A stretch of DNA of 59,465 bases from Cyclobacteriaceae bacterium (GTDB lineage: Bacteria > Bacteroidota > Bacteroidia > Cytophagales > Cyclobacteriaceae). The stretch covers positions 1 to 59,465 of the forward strand of contig JALSJD010000150.1 of the NCBI GenBank assembly GCA_026989535.1, given 5' to 3'. The notes under the pieces were generated by a model that saw only the letters and a list, made by a program, of their open reading frames with translations, was not told the origin of the DNA and did no database searches. Positions 8,987 through 17,189 of this stretch are shown here, in pieces (position 1 is the first letter of the stretch; each line of letters opens with the position of its first letter). A program made the position numbers and the translations under genes.

Positions 8987-11242
8987 ATGATAGTTTTTCG
9001 AATTATACTAATAGTAGTTGTTTCGCTTTTTTCGCCATTTGCCATGGCACAGTTTGAAGGTATTAAAATTTGCCTCGACCCAGGCCACGGAGGTCAGGAT
9101 AGTGACGACCGACCGACCGATTTAGGAATTGGCACTATTTATTATGAATCTGATGCCAATTGGGAAGCCATTGGTTATTTAGATACGCTTTTGCAAAACC
9201 TGGGAGCCGAAGTAAAAATTACCAAAACAACCAACGACCCCGATGCCCCCGACAGGCAGCCCAGTTTAGCTGATAGGGTTCAGGTGGCCAACGCATTTGG
9301 AGCCGATTATTTTCATTCTTTTCATACCAATGGGTCAAGTAATAAATCGGTAAATTATACTGTGGTATTATATGCTGGGCCTTCCGATGGAGTAGCCGAT
9401 TATCCAGACGCATTAATAATGGCTGACATTATGGATGATGAACTATATAAATATATGAAAACAACCAGCACCTCGGCACGAGCAGATATCCCCTTTACAG
9501 GGTTTACCAATGGGTTAGGGGTGCTCAATAACCTAAATATGCCAGGCACTCTTTCCGAAGCTTCGTTTCATAGTAATATAAACGAAGGGCGCAGGCTAAT
9601 GAATTCAAGTTATCGAAAAGCAGCGGCTTGGTCTATTGTAAAATCATTTTTAAAATATTACGACAAACCTCTTTTGCCTGTTGGAGAAATGGGGGGAGTA
9701 ATTACTGATTCGCAAGGCAATGCACTTAATGAAATTACAGTTACAATAAACCCCAATGCAGCAGATGAAAAAATTTATACGGGAGATTCTTTTTTAAACG
9801 GATTTTATTTTTTTGATAGGCTTGCTCCGGGAGATTATGAAGTAAAATTCGAAAAACCTGAATACGATACACATGTTCAAACAATAAATGTACAGGCAAG
9901 CCAATATACAGAGGTTGATATTAGCCTAACAGGAGGCCCGGCTGTAGCTCCGGCAACGCCTTTATTAGAATATGTACTAGCTTCAGATGTAGGTACAGGC
10001 ATTAATGCCGGATGGCAAGCCAATACAGAAGCTACACTTTTAGGATACAGATTATACTATGCTACTAATGATGCTCAAACTACCTGGCGTTTGGCGGCAG
10101 ACGAAACCTCTATGGATGCCCAAAGCACATCCATCATAATTGCGAGTTCAAATAACTTTATTGATGTGCCTGATGGTGATGTTTACCATTTTAAATTAAC
10201 TGCAGTTGAGCAATCAGGTTTGGAAAGTGGCGCAGGAGATATTTATTCCAGATCATCTGGTATGGAAGGAGAAAAAATACTTATAGTAGATGGGTTTGAC
10301 AGGGTAAGTGGGTCGTATGCAAATAACTATCATGATTTTGCAACTAATTATTTTACATCCATTAGAGACTCCAAAGAGGCAGAAATATCAACTGCCACTA
10401 ATGAAGCCGTAGCTTCGGGTACAATAAATTTAGTAGATTATGAGGTTGTGGTTTGGTTTGTAGGAGACGAATCTACGGCTGACGAAAGCATAAGTAGTAC
10501 AGAACAAGCCAAGCTTGCTTTATATTTAGATGGTGGAGGGAAACTAATAATAACAGGGTCAGAAATTGGATGGGATTTGGATAACAAAGGCACACCTGGA
10601 GATAAAACATTTTATACTAATTACCTCAAAGCCCAGTATGTAAGCGATGGGGCATCTGACTATTCGCCCGCAACAGGAATAGCAGGTACTGATTTCGAAC
10701 ACCTTTCAATTAATTTTGGGCTAACTTACCCTGAAGATTTTCCGGATGATATTACTCCATTAAATGGCTCCCACAAAATTTTAAAGTATGCTGTAGCAGG
10801 TAAAAACAGTGCAGTTGCTTACAAAGGCATATTTGGGGCAGGAACAATTGATGGAGCCCTTGTTTACCTTGCTTTTGCTCTTGAAACAGCCAACCAAGAA
10901 GACCAAACAGAGTTAATAGGTGCAGCATTAGCCTATTTTGATAAAACAATAACTGGATTTGAAAATGAACTTACAGTAGTAAAAGAAGTTGAGCTAAAGC
11001 TGTATCCTAACCCATCTGCAGGTAATGCTTACCTAGAAATTACCCTTAATAGCAATTTGGATAAAAATTGGCTTTTAACCATTTATAACCTTGAGGGGAA
11101 AATAATGAGGCAATCAGAGCACAACTTTGATATTGGTACTCAAATTTTGGATTTAAATACTAGTGCATTAGAGCGTGGGCTTTATTGGGTGGTTTTATCC
11201 TCTCATCAACTTGTAAAAACATTAAAACTTGTAAAAAAATAA
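8987..11242 (+). CDS. Multidomain N-acetylmuramoyl-L-alanine amidase with T9SS sorting domain
   Basis: A 751-residue secreted enzyme. After a signal peptide (about residues 1-21) comes an Amidase_3 catalytic domain (about 24-225) with zinc-site motifs LDPGHGG, YYESDANW, HSFHTNGS and the catalytic Glu in LSEASFHSN. A carboxypeptidase-regulatory-like module (about 235-315), an FN3-like module (about 325-425) and a Rossmann-like region starting ILIVDGFDR (about 430-650) follow. The last 80 residues (LKLYPNPSAGNAYLEI to the terminal KTLKLVKK) form a type A T9SS sorting domain. The enzyme cleaves the MurNAc-L-Ala bond; the sorting domain implies cell-surface or extracellular action rather than housekeeping in the periplasm. 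Confidence 0.87.
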   Translation: MIVFRIILIVVVSLFSPFAMAQFEGIKICLDPGHGGQDSDDRPTDLGIGTIYYESDANWEAIGYLDTLLQNLGAEVKITKTTNDPDAPDRQPSLADRVQVANAFGADYFHSFHTNGSSNKSVNYTVVLYAGPSDGVADYPDALIMADIMDDELYKYMKTTSTSARADIPFTGFTNGLGVLNNLNMPGTLSEASFHSNINEGRRLMNSSYRKAAAWSIVKSFLKYYDKPLLPVGEMGGVITDSQGNALNEITVTINPNAADEKIYTGDSFLNGFYFFDRLAPGDYEVKFEKPEYDTHVQTINVQASQYTEVDISLTGGPAVAPATPLLEYVLASDVGTGINAGWQANTEATLLGYRLYYATNDAQTTWRLAADETSMDAQSTSIIIASSNNFIDVPDGDVYHFKLTAVEQSGLESGAGDIYSRSSGMEGEKILIVDGFDRVSGSYANNYHDFATNYFTSIRDSKEAEISTATNEAVASGTINLVDYEVVVWFVGDESTADESISSTEQAKLALYLDGGGKLIITGSEIGWDLDNKGTPGDKTFYTNYLKAQYVSDGASDYSPATGIAGTDFEHLSINFGLTYPEDFPDDITPLNGSHKILKYAVAGKNSAVAYKGIFGAGTIDGALVYLAFALETANQEDQTELIGAALAYFDKTITGFENELTVVKEVELKLYPNPSAGNAYLEITLNSNLDKNWLLTIYNLEGKIMRQSEHNFDIGTQILDLNTSALERGLYWVVLSSHQLVKTLKLVKK

Positions 11243-11246
11243 AATT

Positions 11247-12089
11247 ATGAGAATTAAATTACACATAGTTTTCCTCGCAGCCTTTGCAATTAACTTTGCT
11301 TATGGGCAGAACAATTATTCTGTAGAAAAAATAGAAAAACTGGATATTAAAGGCTTTAACTTAAAGCTTAATCCAAAGGGTGACAAATTAGTATATACCA
11401 CCAGCAATTATAAAGGCTTATGGCTTTATACAATAGGAGAAAAAAATGCAGTAGAAATATCCTCTGAAAATGGAGTTGGTTATGAACCTTTAATTACAGA
11501 TGATTACATATTTTATAAGAGTAAAGAATCCCAAAGCAAGCTACAGCGTATCGAGATTTTATCAAAAAACAAAATTTCGATTAACCTATCTTCAAAAGAA
11601 CAAACCCCTGAGGCGTTTTACGCTTGTCAAGGAGCCTCTAAAATACTTGAGGCAAAAGCAAGTAGCGATTTATATAAGATTATTTTAGTTTATAGAGATG
11701 GCCGCCAAATTGAAATAGCTCCATTAGGAAAACGTAATTACCTAAATGTTTCCTTGTCGCCAGACGAAACGAAGCTTTTATTTAGAGTTTCTGGATTAGG
11801 CTCCTTTATAACAAAATTAGATGGCACAATACTAGAGGAGTATAAAAATGCTGAATTTCCGAAATGGGTTACTAATAATGAAATTTTATTTGCAGAGGTG
11901 AGTGATGATGGGCATCAATATCTAGCATCTAACCTATATATATATACTATTAAAGGAAAGAAAAAAATCAATCTAACATCCTCAACCGAGGCTATTGCAA
12001 TCTATCCAAACGTTAATGGTATGGGCAATAAAGTAGTGTTTAACACACCCAAAGGGCAAGTTTACATTATATCACTGGCAAAAAAATAA
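11247..12089 (+). CDS. Exported TolB-like beta-propeller protein
   Basis: A 280-residue protein with a signal peptide (MRIKLHIVFLAAFAINFAYG) followed by repeated blocks typical of PD40/TolB propellers (LNPKGDKLVYTTSNY, LSPDETKLLFRVSG, VNGMGNKVVFNTPKG). No catalytic motif is visible. It lies 4 bp after the amidase gene and closes the first gene run of the locus. A binding or scaffolding role near the amidase is an inference from position. Confidence 0.6.
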   Translation: MRIKLHIVFLAAFAINFAYGQNNYSVEKIEKLDIKGFNLKLNPKGDKLVYTTSNYKGLWLYTIGEKNAVEISSENGVGYEPLITDDYIFYKSKESQSKLQRIEILSKNKISINLSSKEQTPEAFYACQGASKILEAKASSDLYKIILVYRDGRQIEIAPLGKRNYLNVSLSPDETKLLFRVSGLGSFITKLDGTILEEYKNAEFPKWVTNNEILFAEVSDDGHQYLASNLYIYTIKGKKKINLTSSTEAIAIYPNVNGMGNKVVFNTPKGQVYIISLAKK

Positions 12090-12290
12090 TATCAACTTTT
12101 GCGACACAGCACGCTTGACTTAACACTAGCAATAAGCCTACCATTGCAGGAGATTTTGAATGCAATGCAATGGACGAAAGGTTAAAACGGTAAATTACAA
12201 GAAATAAAACTAACTGCAACAAGGGTCTATCGAACCTTTGAAAAGTTCAAAAGTGCAATCCTTTTCTTTCATGGTGGATTATCCCTTTAC

Positions 12291-12312
12291 CCACACAAAT
12301 CCGAGTAGAACC
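12291..12312 (+). repeat. Orphan ISL3-type terminal inverted repeat
   Basis: These 22 bp are identical, in the same orientation, to the outer end of the IS remnant at 46186-46207. The sequence reads inward from GGTTCTACTCGG on the minus strand and resembles ISL3-family ends. No transposase or second end was found beside it, so it is a scar or a short nonautonomous relic. Confidence 0.7.
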
Positions 12313-12429
12313 AAAAATTTAGAGTAATGCATATTTTTTAAAAATAAAAAAGCATAAAAGTGCATAAAAGACAATAAAAATATAGCAAAACAAAGAAAAT
12401 GATTAAAAACAGGCATAAAGCAGAATGTT

Positions 12430-12453
12430 TAATTGCAACAGTTGCATTAATGC
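12430..12453. promoter_or_regulatory. Palindrome cluster upstream of susC
   Basis: TAATTGCAA (12430-12438) repeats the half-site of the palindrome at the DeoR start. TGCAACAGTTGCA (12434-12446) and GCATTAATGC (12444-12453) are overlapping inverted repeats. They end 35 bp before the susC ATG, where an operator or activator site would be expected. Which regulator binds is unknown. Confidence 0.4.
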
Positions 12454-12488
12454 GCTACATTAGATTTTTTTAACTTAAAAATTTTATC

Positions 12489-15400
12489 ATGAAAAAAATT
12501 TACAATTTGTTAATGGTCTTATTACTTGCATGTGCTAGTTCTTTGCCGAGTATTGCACAAAATGCAATTAACGGTACTGTAAAAGATGTAGGAGGACTTG
12601 CACTTCCTGGCGTAAATATACTTGTTCAGGGAACGAACAATGGTACTATAACTGATATTGATGGTAATTTTAAAATTGCAGCCGCTCAAGGAGATGTGCT
12701 TTTAATCTCATTTATAGGCTATTCAAGTCAAAAAGTTAGTATAGAGGGTAGTAATATTGATATTGTACTTCACGAAGACATTTTAAGCTTAGACGAAATA
12801 ATTGTTACGGGTACTTCAGTAGCTACAAGTAGAAAGCAGCTAGGAAATGCAATAACAACTATTGATGCTGAAAGTATCAAAAATTTAGGTTCTGGTAACC
12901 CAATAGCTGCATTGTCAGGTAGAGTAATGGGAGCACAAATTACACAAAACTCTGGTAATGCTGGTGGAGGGTTTTCTGTAAGACTTCGTGGAACAAGCAC
13001 CATAAATGGTTCATCGGAACCTCTTTACATTATTGATGGAGTAATTGTAGATAATAGCTCGCAAAATGTAATAAACTTAAATGCAGATGCAATGCAAACC
13101 GGGTTTGCTGCAGGCCAAAACAGGTTGGTAGATATTAACCCTAATGATATTGAGAGGATTGAAGTAATCAATGGAGCCGCAGCTGCAGCAATTTATGGTT
13201 CACGTGCATCAAATGGTGTAGTGCAAATTTTTACCAAAAGAGGAAGCGAAGGAAAAGTAGATGTTACATTTTCAACGAGTGTTAGTGTGAGCAAACTTAG
13301 AAAAAGGTTGGAGTTTAACACGCTTAATAGAAGATTTGGAATAAAAGGATCAGAAAGATTAGGCACCACGCAAGACAGGTTAACTACTATTGCTGATTTA
13401 AGAAGTGCTGCAGACAGAGCAGCAAACCCAGGCACAGGCCCTGCAGCATTGGCAGGCAGGCCATTGGTTGAAGATACCTATGATGTAACAAGGTATGATT
13501 ATCAAGATCAAATTTTTCAAACGGCCATAGGAACTGACAATTATATTTCTTTAAAAGGAGGAGACAGCGATACAAAGTATTTTGCTTCTGCTTCTTATAT
13601 GAAAAACCAAGGAATTATCACCAATACTGATTTTCAAAAATATGGAGTTCGGTTAAGGTTAGATCAAAATTTTGGAGAAGTACTAAAACTTTCAACGGGT
13701 TTAGTCTATAATAACTCACTTAGTAATGATCGGCCTAACGGGAATAACTTTTTTAGCCCAATTAGTACAATGACCATTTCGGACAATGTGTGGGACGCTA
13801 CCGAAAGAGATGTGAATGGGGATTTATTGGGAGTGGAGCCTGTTCGGCTTAACCCTTTATCTGTAATTGAAGAACAGGATATTACGCAAGAAACCAATAG
13901 AGTAATTGCTGATTTACAAGTAGGCTATTTTCCTACAAAAGGATTAAGTGTTAACTATATTTTTGGGTTAGATACCTACTCGTTGGTGGGTAATACGTAC
14001 CAAGCAAGAATACCTTACTCCCCTGTATCAGCCGCATTTTTCTCAGATGGCTATGTGGCAGTTGCCACTTCAAATGTATTTAAAATTAACCACGATTTTA
14101 ATGCAGCATACTTTAAGGAGTTTGGCAATATTACTTCCACCACAACTTTAGGAGGGCAATTGCAATACGATAGAAATTCATTTACTGCCATTGAAGGGCG
14201 AGACCTTTCAAGTTTTGTAACCACTACTGAAGCCATAAATAATCAATTTAACCTCCCACAAGAATCAAAATCTGAACGATCCATTTGGGGGTATTTTTTA
14301 CAACAAACCGTAGGGTTTAATGATATGCTTTTTGTTACACTAGCGGGTAGGTTTGACGGTGCTTCTTCTTTTGGAGAAAATGAGAGAAATCAGTTTTACC
14401 CCAAAGCGAGTGGAAGCTTTGTGCTTTCTCAACTAGATTTTTGGGAAAATTCAGGACTTTCAGGGTTCTGGAACTCATTTAAACTTAGGTCGTCTTGGGG
14501 TAAAGCAGGTAATTTAACTGCAATTGGGCCTTATTCAAGAAACACGCCTTATATTCCATCTAATTTAACAGGCAGAGGGAGCTTTATAAGAAGCAGTAAC
14601 TTGGGTGATCCTAATATTAGACCCGAAATAATGACAGAATTTGAAGTAGGTGCTGATATGGCATTTTTGAATAATAGATTAGGATTTCAGTTTACCTATT
14701 ATAATCAGGATATTGTAGATTTAATATTAGCTCGAAACCTAGCTCCTACTGAGGGTGGAGCCAGCGTACTTACTAATATTGGAGGAATGACCAATACTGG
14801 TATTGAATTGATGCTCACCGGTGCACCGATAAGAACATCAAACTTAGAGTGGGATGTTACATTTCTTTTTAACACGTTTAAAAACGAAGTTAGCGGAATT
14901 GGTGGTACAAGAGCCGGAGTTGCCCTTAGAGGCGGAGGTGGAGCTCAAAGTGCTATAGATGGAGAGCAGCTAGGGGTATTTTTTGCAAGATATTATGCTA
15001 GAAATAACGATGGGTCGCTATTATTATCTGATTTAGGTTTGCCTCAAGTTGAAAGAGGAGATGATTTAACCGGTACGCCTATGAGAGATGCAAACGGGCA
15101 ACCAACCGGAGACCCACTACGCAAAGTACTTGGTGATCCAAACCCTGATTATACCTGGACATTAGTAAACAACATAAGGTATAAAAAGGTTAGTTTGCGA
15201 TTTCAATTTGATGCAGCTCAAGGATTTGACGTATGGAACTGGGATATAATTACCAGAAATAATGTGGGTAATAGTAAACTTGCAGAGCAAGAATTGAGAG
15301 GAGAAGTTCCAAGAGGTTGGGTTGCTGCAATAGGCGGGTTTATTGGCCCTAGAATTCAAGAAGAGCATGTTGAAGATGGTTCTTACATAAAATTAAGAGA

Positions 15401-15611
15401 ATTGGCTCTTAACTATAATCTTGGAAAAGTAGGATTTATTGAAAATCTGGACATCTCTTTAGTTGGGCGAAACTTGATTTCTTTTGATAATTACAGAGGA
15501 TTTGATCCTGAAACCAATTCAGCAGGCCAAAGCAATAGCGTAAGAGGAGACGACTTTGGAAATGTCCCAATTCCTAGATTATACCAACTCAAACTCACAG
15601 CTAATTTTTAA
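12489..15611 (+). CDS. SusC/RagA-family TonB-dependent receptor
   Basis: A 1040-residue outer-membrane transporter that uses TonB energy to import oligomers bound by its SusD partner. It has a signal peptide (about 1-23), an N-terminal CarboxypepD_reg-like domain (INGTVKDVGGLALPGVNILV, about 27-110), a plug with the SusC signature (LYIIDGVIVDN, IERIEVINGAAAAAIYGSRA at about 219-238) and a long beta-barrel ending in an aromatic residue (KLTANF). susD follows after 18 bp. In this locus, muropeptides or GlcNAc-containing oligomers are the likeliest cargo; chitin fragments remain an alternative because no chitinase or specific peptidoglycan-binding gene settles the point. Confidence 0.93.
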   Translation: MKKIYNLLMVLLLACASSLPSIAQNAINGTVKDVGGLALPGVNILVQGTNNGTITDIDGNFKIAAAQGDVLLISFIGYSSQKVSIEGSNIDIVLHEDILSLDEIIVTGTSVATSRKQLGNAITTIDAESIKNLGSGNPIAALSGRVMGAQITQNSGNAGGGFSVRLRGTSTINGSSEPLYIIDGVIVDNSSQNVINLNADAMQTGFAAGQNRLVDINPNDIERIEVINGAAAAAIYGSRASNGVVQIFTKRGSEGKVDVTFSTSVSVSKLRKRLEFNTLNRRFGIKGSERLGTTQDRLTTIADLRSAADRAANPGTGPAALAGRPLVEDTYDVTRYDYQDQIFQTAIGTDNYISLKGGDSDTKYFASASYMKNQGIITNTDFQKYGVRLRLDQNFGEVLKLSTGLVYNNSLSNDRPNGNNFFSPISTMTISDNVWDATERDVNGDLLGVEPVRLNPLSVIEEQDITQETNRVIADLQVGYFPTKGLSVNYIFGLDTYSLVGNTYQARIPYSPVSAAFFSDGYVAVATSNVFKINHDFNAAYFKEFGNITSTTTLGGQLQYDRNSFTAIEGRDLSSFVTTTEAINNQFNLPQESKSERSIWGYFLQQTVGFNDMLFVTLAGRFDGASSFGENERNQFYPKASGSFVLSQLDFWENSGLSGFWNSFKLRSSWGKAGNLTAIGPYSRNTPYIPSNLTGRGSFIRSSNLGDPNIRPEIMTEFEVGADMAFLNNRLGFQFTYYNQDIVDLILARNLAPTEGGASVLTNIGGMTNTGIELMLTGAPIRTSNLEWDVTFLFNTFKNEVSGIGGTRAGVALRGGGGAQSAIDGEQLGVFFARYYARNNDGSLLLSDLGLPQVERGDDLTGTPMRDANGQPTGDPLRKVLGDPNPDYTWTLVNNIRYKKVSLRFQFDAAQGFDVWNWDIITRNNVGNSKLAEQELRGEVPRGWVAAIGGFIGPRIQEEHVEDGSYIKLRELALNYNLGKVGFIENLDISLVGRNLISFDNYRGFDPETNSAGQSNSVRGDDFGNVPIPRLYQLKLTANF

Positions 15612-15629
15612 TATTTAGATAATAAAATT

Positions 15630-16934
15630 ATGAAAAAATTATATATAATATTGACAACTTTGGTAGTGATTATCTCCTCATGTCAAACAAATTTTGTAAA
15701 CCCAAATGCAGCTACAGAAGAGGATATTTTAAACTCTCCTGAAGGTTTAATAGGGCTGGCTGTGGGAATTCAACAAAGATTTATTAATGGCGGGTCAAGT
15801 CCGTTTTACTCTAATATTACCGCTTCGGGTTTATCTTCTGGAGAACTTACCGTATTAAATGCAGGTAACGCTGAAATTGCTCAATTAGAAAATGGGTATG
15901 AAAATGTAACCCCTGCTAATGGTGTAATTATTGGTATGTGGACAGGCTTAGCTTTAACTATTTCTGATTGTCAGGATTTAATTATAAATGCGGATAAAAT
16001 TGGAGAGCCAGGAATTGCAGCAGGTATAGAAGCGTATGGCTATTTATTTAAAGCACTTGCATTAGGTACTATGGCGCAATATTGGGAGCAAGGTGTTATT
16101 AATACAGTAAAGTTTGGAAGCGGGCAATCTGCCACCTTCTCAAGTAGAGCAGATGTTCTCAGTGAAGCCATTAGTTTATTAAATAATGCTAGTTCATTAT
16201 CAGGCACGATAAGTGTCGATTTTTATGCAAAAGTTGGTGATAACATAGATATTGCGAATGCTGCTCGAGCACTTTCTGCCAGGTATAAAATGATGGCAGG
16301 TGATTATTCAGGCGCATTATCGGATGCGAATGCTGTTGATTTAAGTGTAAAATCTCAGTTTCTATTTGATAATGTGGTACAAAACCCAGTATATAGAGTT
16401 TCATTAATAACTCAAAATGTGTATGAAGCAAAGCCTGATGGGCAACTTGGCTTACCAGCATCAATTGCAATAGATACAATAAATGATGAAAGGCATGGCT
16501 TTTATTTTGTTAATAATGCAGGCACATACTATGCTTCTGGGTTTTTTACAGCAGATGAAGACCCAATACCATTGTATTTACCCGGAGAAATGATGCTAAT
16601 AATGGCAGAAGCCGAAGCAAGATTAAACAACTTAGCTAATGCCGTTTCTCATTTAGATAATGTATTAACAAAAACACCTGTTGCTGATGCCTATGGTGTT
16701 GGAGCTAATCTTCCAGCTTATTCAGGCGCAATGAATCAATCTTCCATTCTCGAAGAAATCTATAGAAATAGAGCTATAGAACTTCATATGAGCGGATTAA
16801 GGTTAGAGGATAGCAGAAGGTTTAATAGAGCAGCTCCTAATGATGCTAATCCGGAACGAACTAGAAATTTCTATCCTTATGCGCAAACAGAAATTGATAA
16901 TAACCCTAACACACCAGCAAATCCATCAATATAA
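15630..16934 (+). CDS. SusD/RagB-family surface lipoprotein
   Basis: A 434-residue lipoprotein with the lipobox cysteine at residue 18 (VVIISSC). SusD proteins form the lid over the SusC barrel and bind the imported glycan. Typical SusD blocks are the N-terminal NPNAATEEDILNSPEGL, the TPR-like ARALSARYKMMAGDYSGAL and the C-terminal LEEIYRNRAIELHMSGLRLE. It is somewhat shorter than common SusD proteins (about 500-600 residues). A 163-bp hairpin element and an intrinsic terminator lie between it and nagB. Confidence 0.9.
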   Translation: MKKLYIILTTLVVIISSCQTNFVNPNAATEEDILNSPEGLIGLAVGIQQRFINGGSSPFYSNITASGLSSGELTVLNAGNAEIAQLENGYENVTPANGVIIGMWTGLALTISDCQDLIINADKIGEPGIAAGIEAYGYLFKALALGTMAQYWEQGVINTVKFGSGQSATFSSRADVLSEAISLLNNASSLSGTISVDFYAKVGDNIDIANAARALSARYKMMAGDYSGALSDANAVDLSVKSQFLFDNVVQNPVYRVSLITQNVYEAKPDGQLGLPASIAIDTINDERHGFYFVNNAGTYYASGFFTADEDPIPLYLPGEMMLIMAEAEARLNNLANAVSHLDNVLTKTPVADAYGVGANLPAYSGAMNQSSILEEIYRNRAIELHMSGLRLEDSRRFNRAAPNDANPERTRNFYPYAQTEIDNNPNTPANPSI

Positions 16935-16935
16935 A

Positions 16936-17108
16936 TGATACCTAAATTGAGCGATTCAGTAGAGATGAGAAGTGCTAAGAGACTGAGAATAAAAAGTTTA
17001 CAAAAAACGCAGGAACACATGAAAGGTGTTGCGAGTATTTTTGGAAGTCTTTTTAACTCAGTACATTAGTGCTTATCGCTTTAGTGAATCGGCTCAACTT
17101 AGGTGATA
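16936..17108. mobile_element. MITE-like hairpin element with TGATA flanking repeats
   Basis: The element spans 16941-17103. Its ends pair over about 17 bp: CCTAA, TTGAGC and GATTCA at 16941-16958 against TGAATC, GCTCAA and TTAGG at 17085-17103, with one mismatch and one bulge. Inner stems are ACTGAG/CTCAGT and AACAC/GTGTT. TGATA occurs directly outside both ends (16936-16940 and 17104-17108) and looks like a target-site duplication. It has no ORF. A structured leader RNA is the alternative reading. Confidence 0.6.
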
Positions 17109-17142
17109 GTGTGATTTTCTGAAAATTACTTGGTTGATTTAA

Positions 17143-17173
17143 AACTTCGGGGGCTTGCCCTCGAGGTTTTTTT
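17143..17173 (+). terminator. Intrinsic terminator between susD and nagB
   Basis: An 11-bp stem (arms 17143-17153 and 17158-17168, tetraloop CTTG, two G-T pairs) is followed by a run of seven T. It ends 17 nt before the nagB start codon, so it must either close the susCD transcript or act as an attenuator on nagB-murQ. It lies inside the longest possible upstream-extended nagB frame, which argues against that longer start. Confidence 0.85.
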
Positions 17174-17189
17174 ACTACTTAAATATACG

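Larger units (their letters stand above)
12090..12488. other. Intergenic region upstream of susC
   Basis: About 400 bp without a gene. It holds an orphan ISL3-type terminal repeat (12291-12312), a stretch with repeated GCATAAAA words (about 12350-12420) and a cluster of short palindromes (12430-12453) just upstream of susC. No tRNA or convincing intrinsic terminator was seen. The likely functional content is the susCD promoter and operator. Confidence 0.5.

Noticed and set aside
16941-17103. glmS-type ribozyme or known riboswitch upstream of nagB
   Set aside because: I could not recognise any conserved core; flanking TGATA repeats favour a mobile element.
17130-17189. N-terminal extension of NagB from the ATG at 17130
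   Set aside because: The segment encodes a terminator hairpin and T run; NagB homology begins at about MHETLELKIYE.
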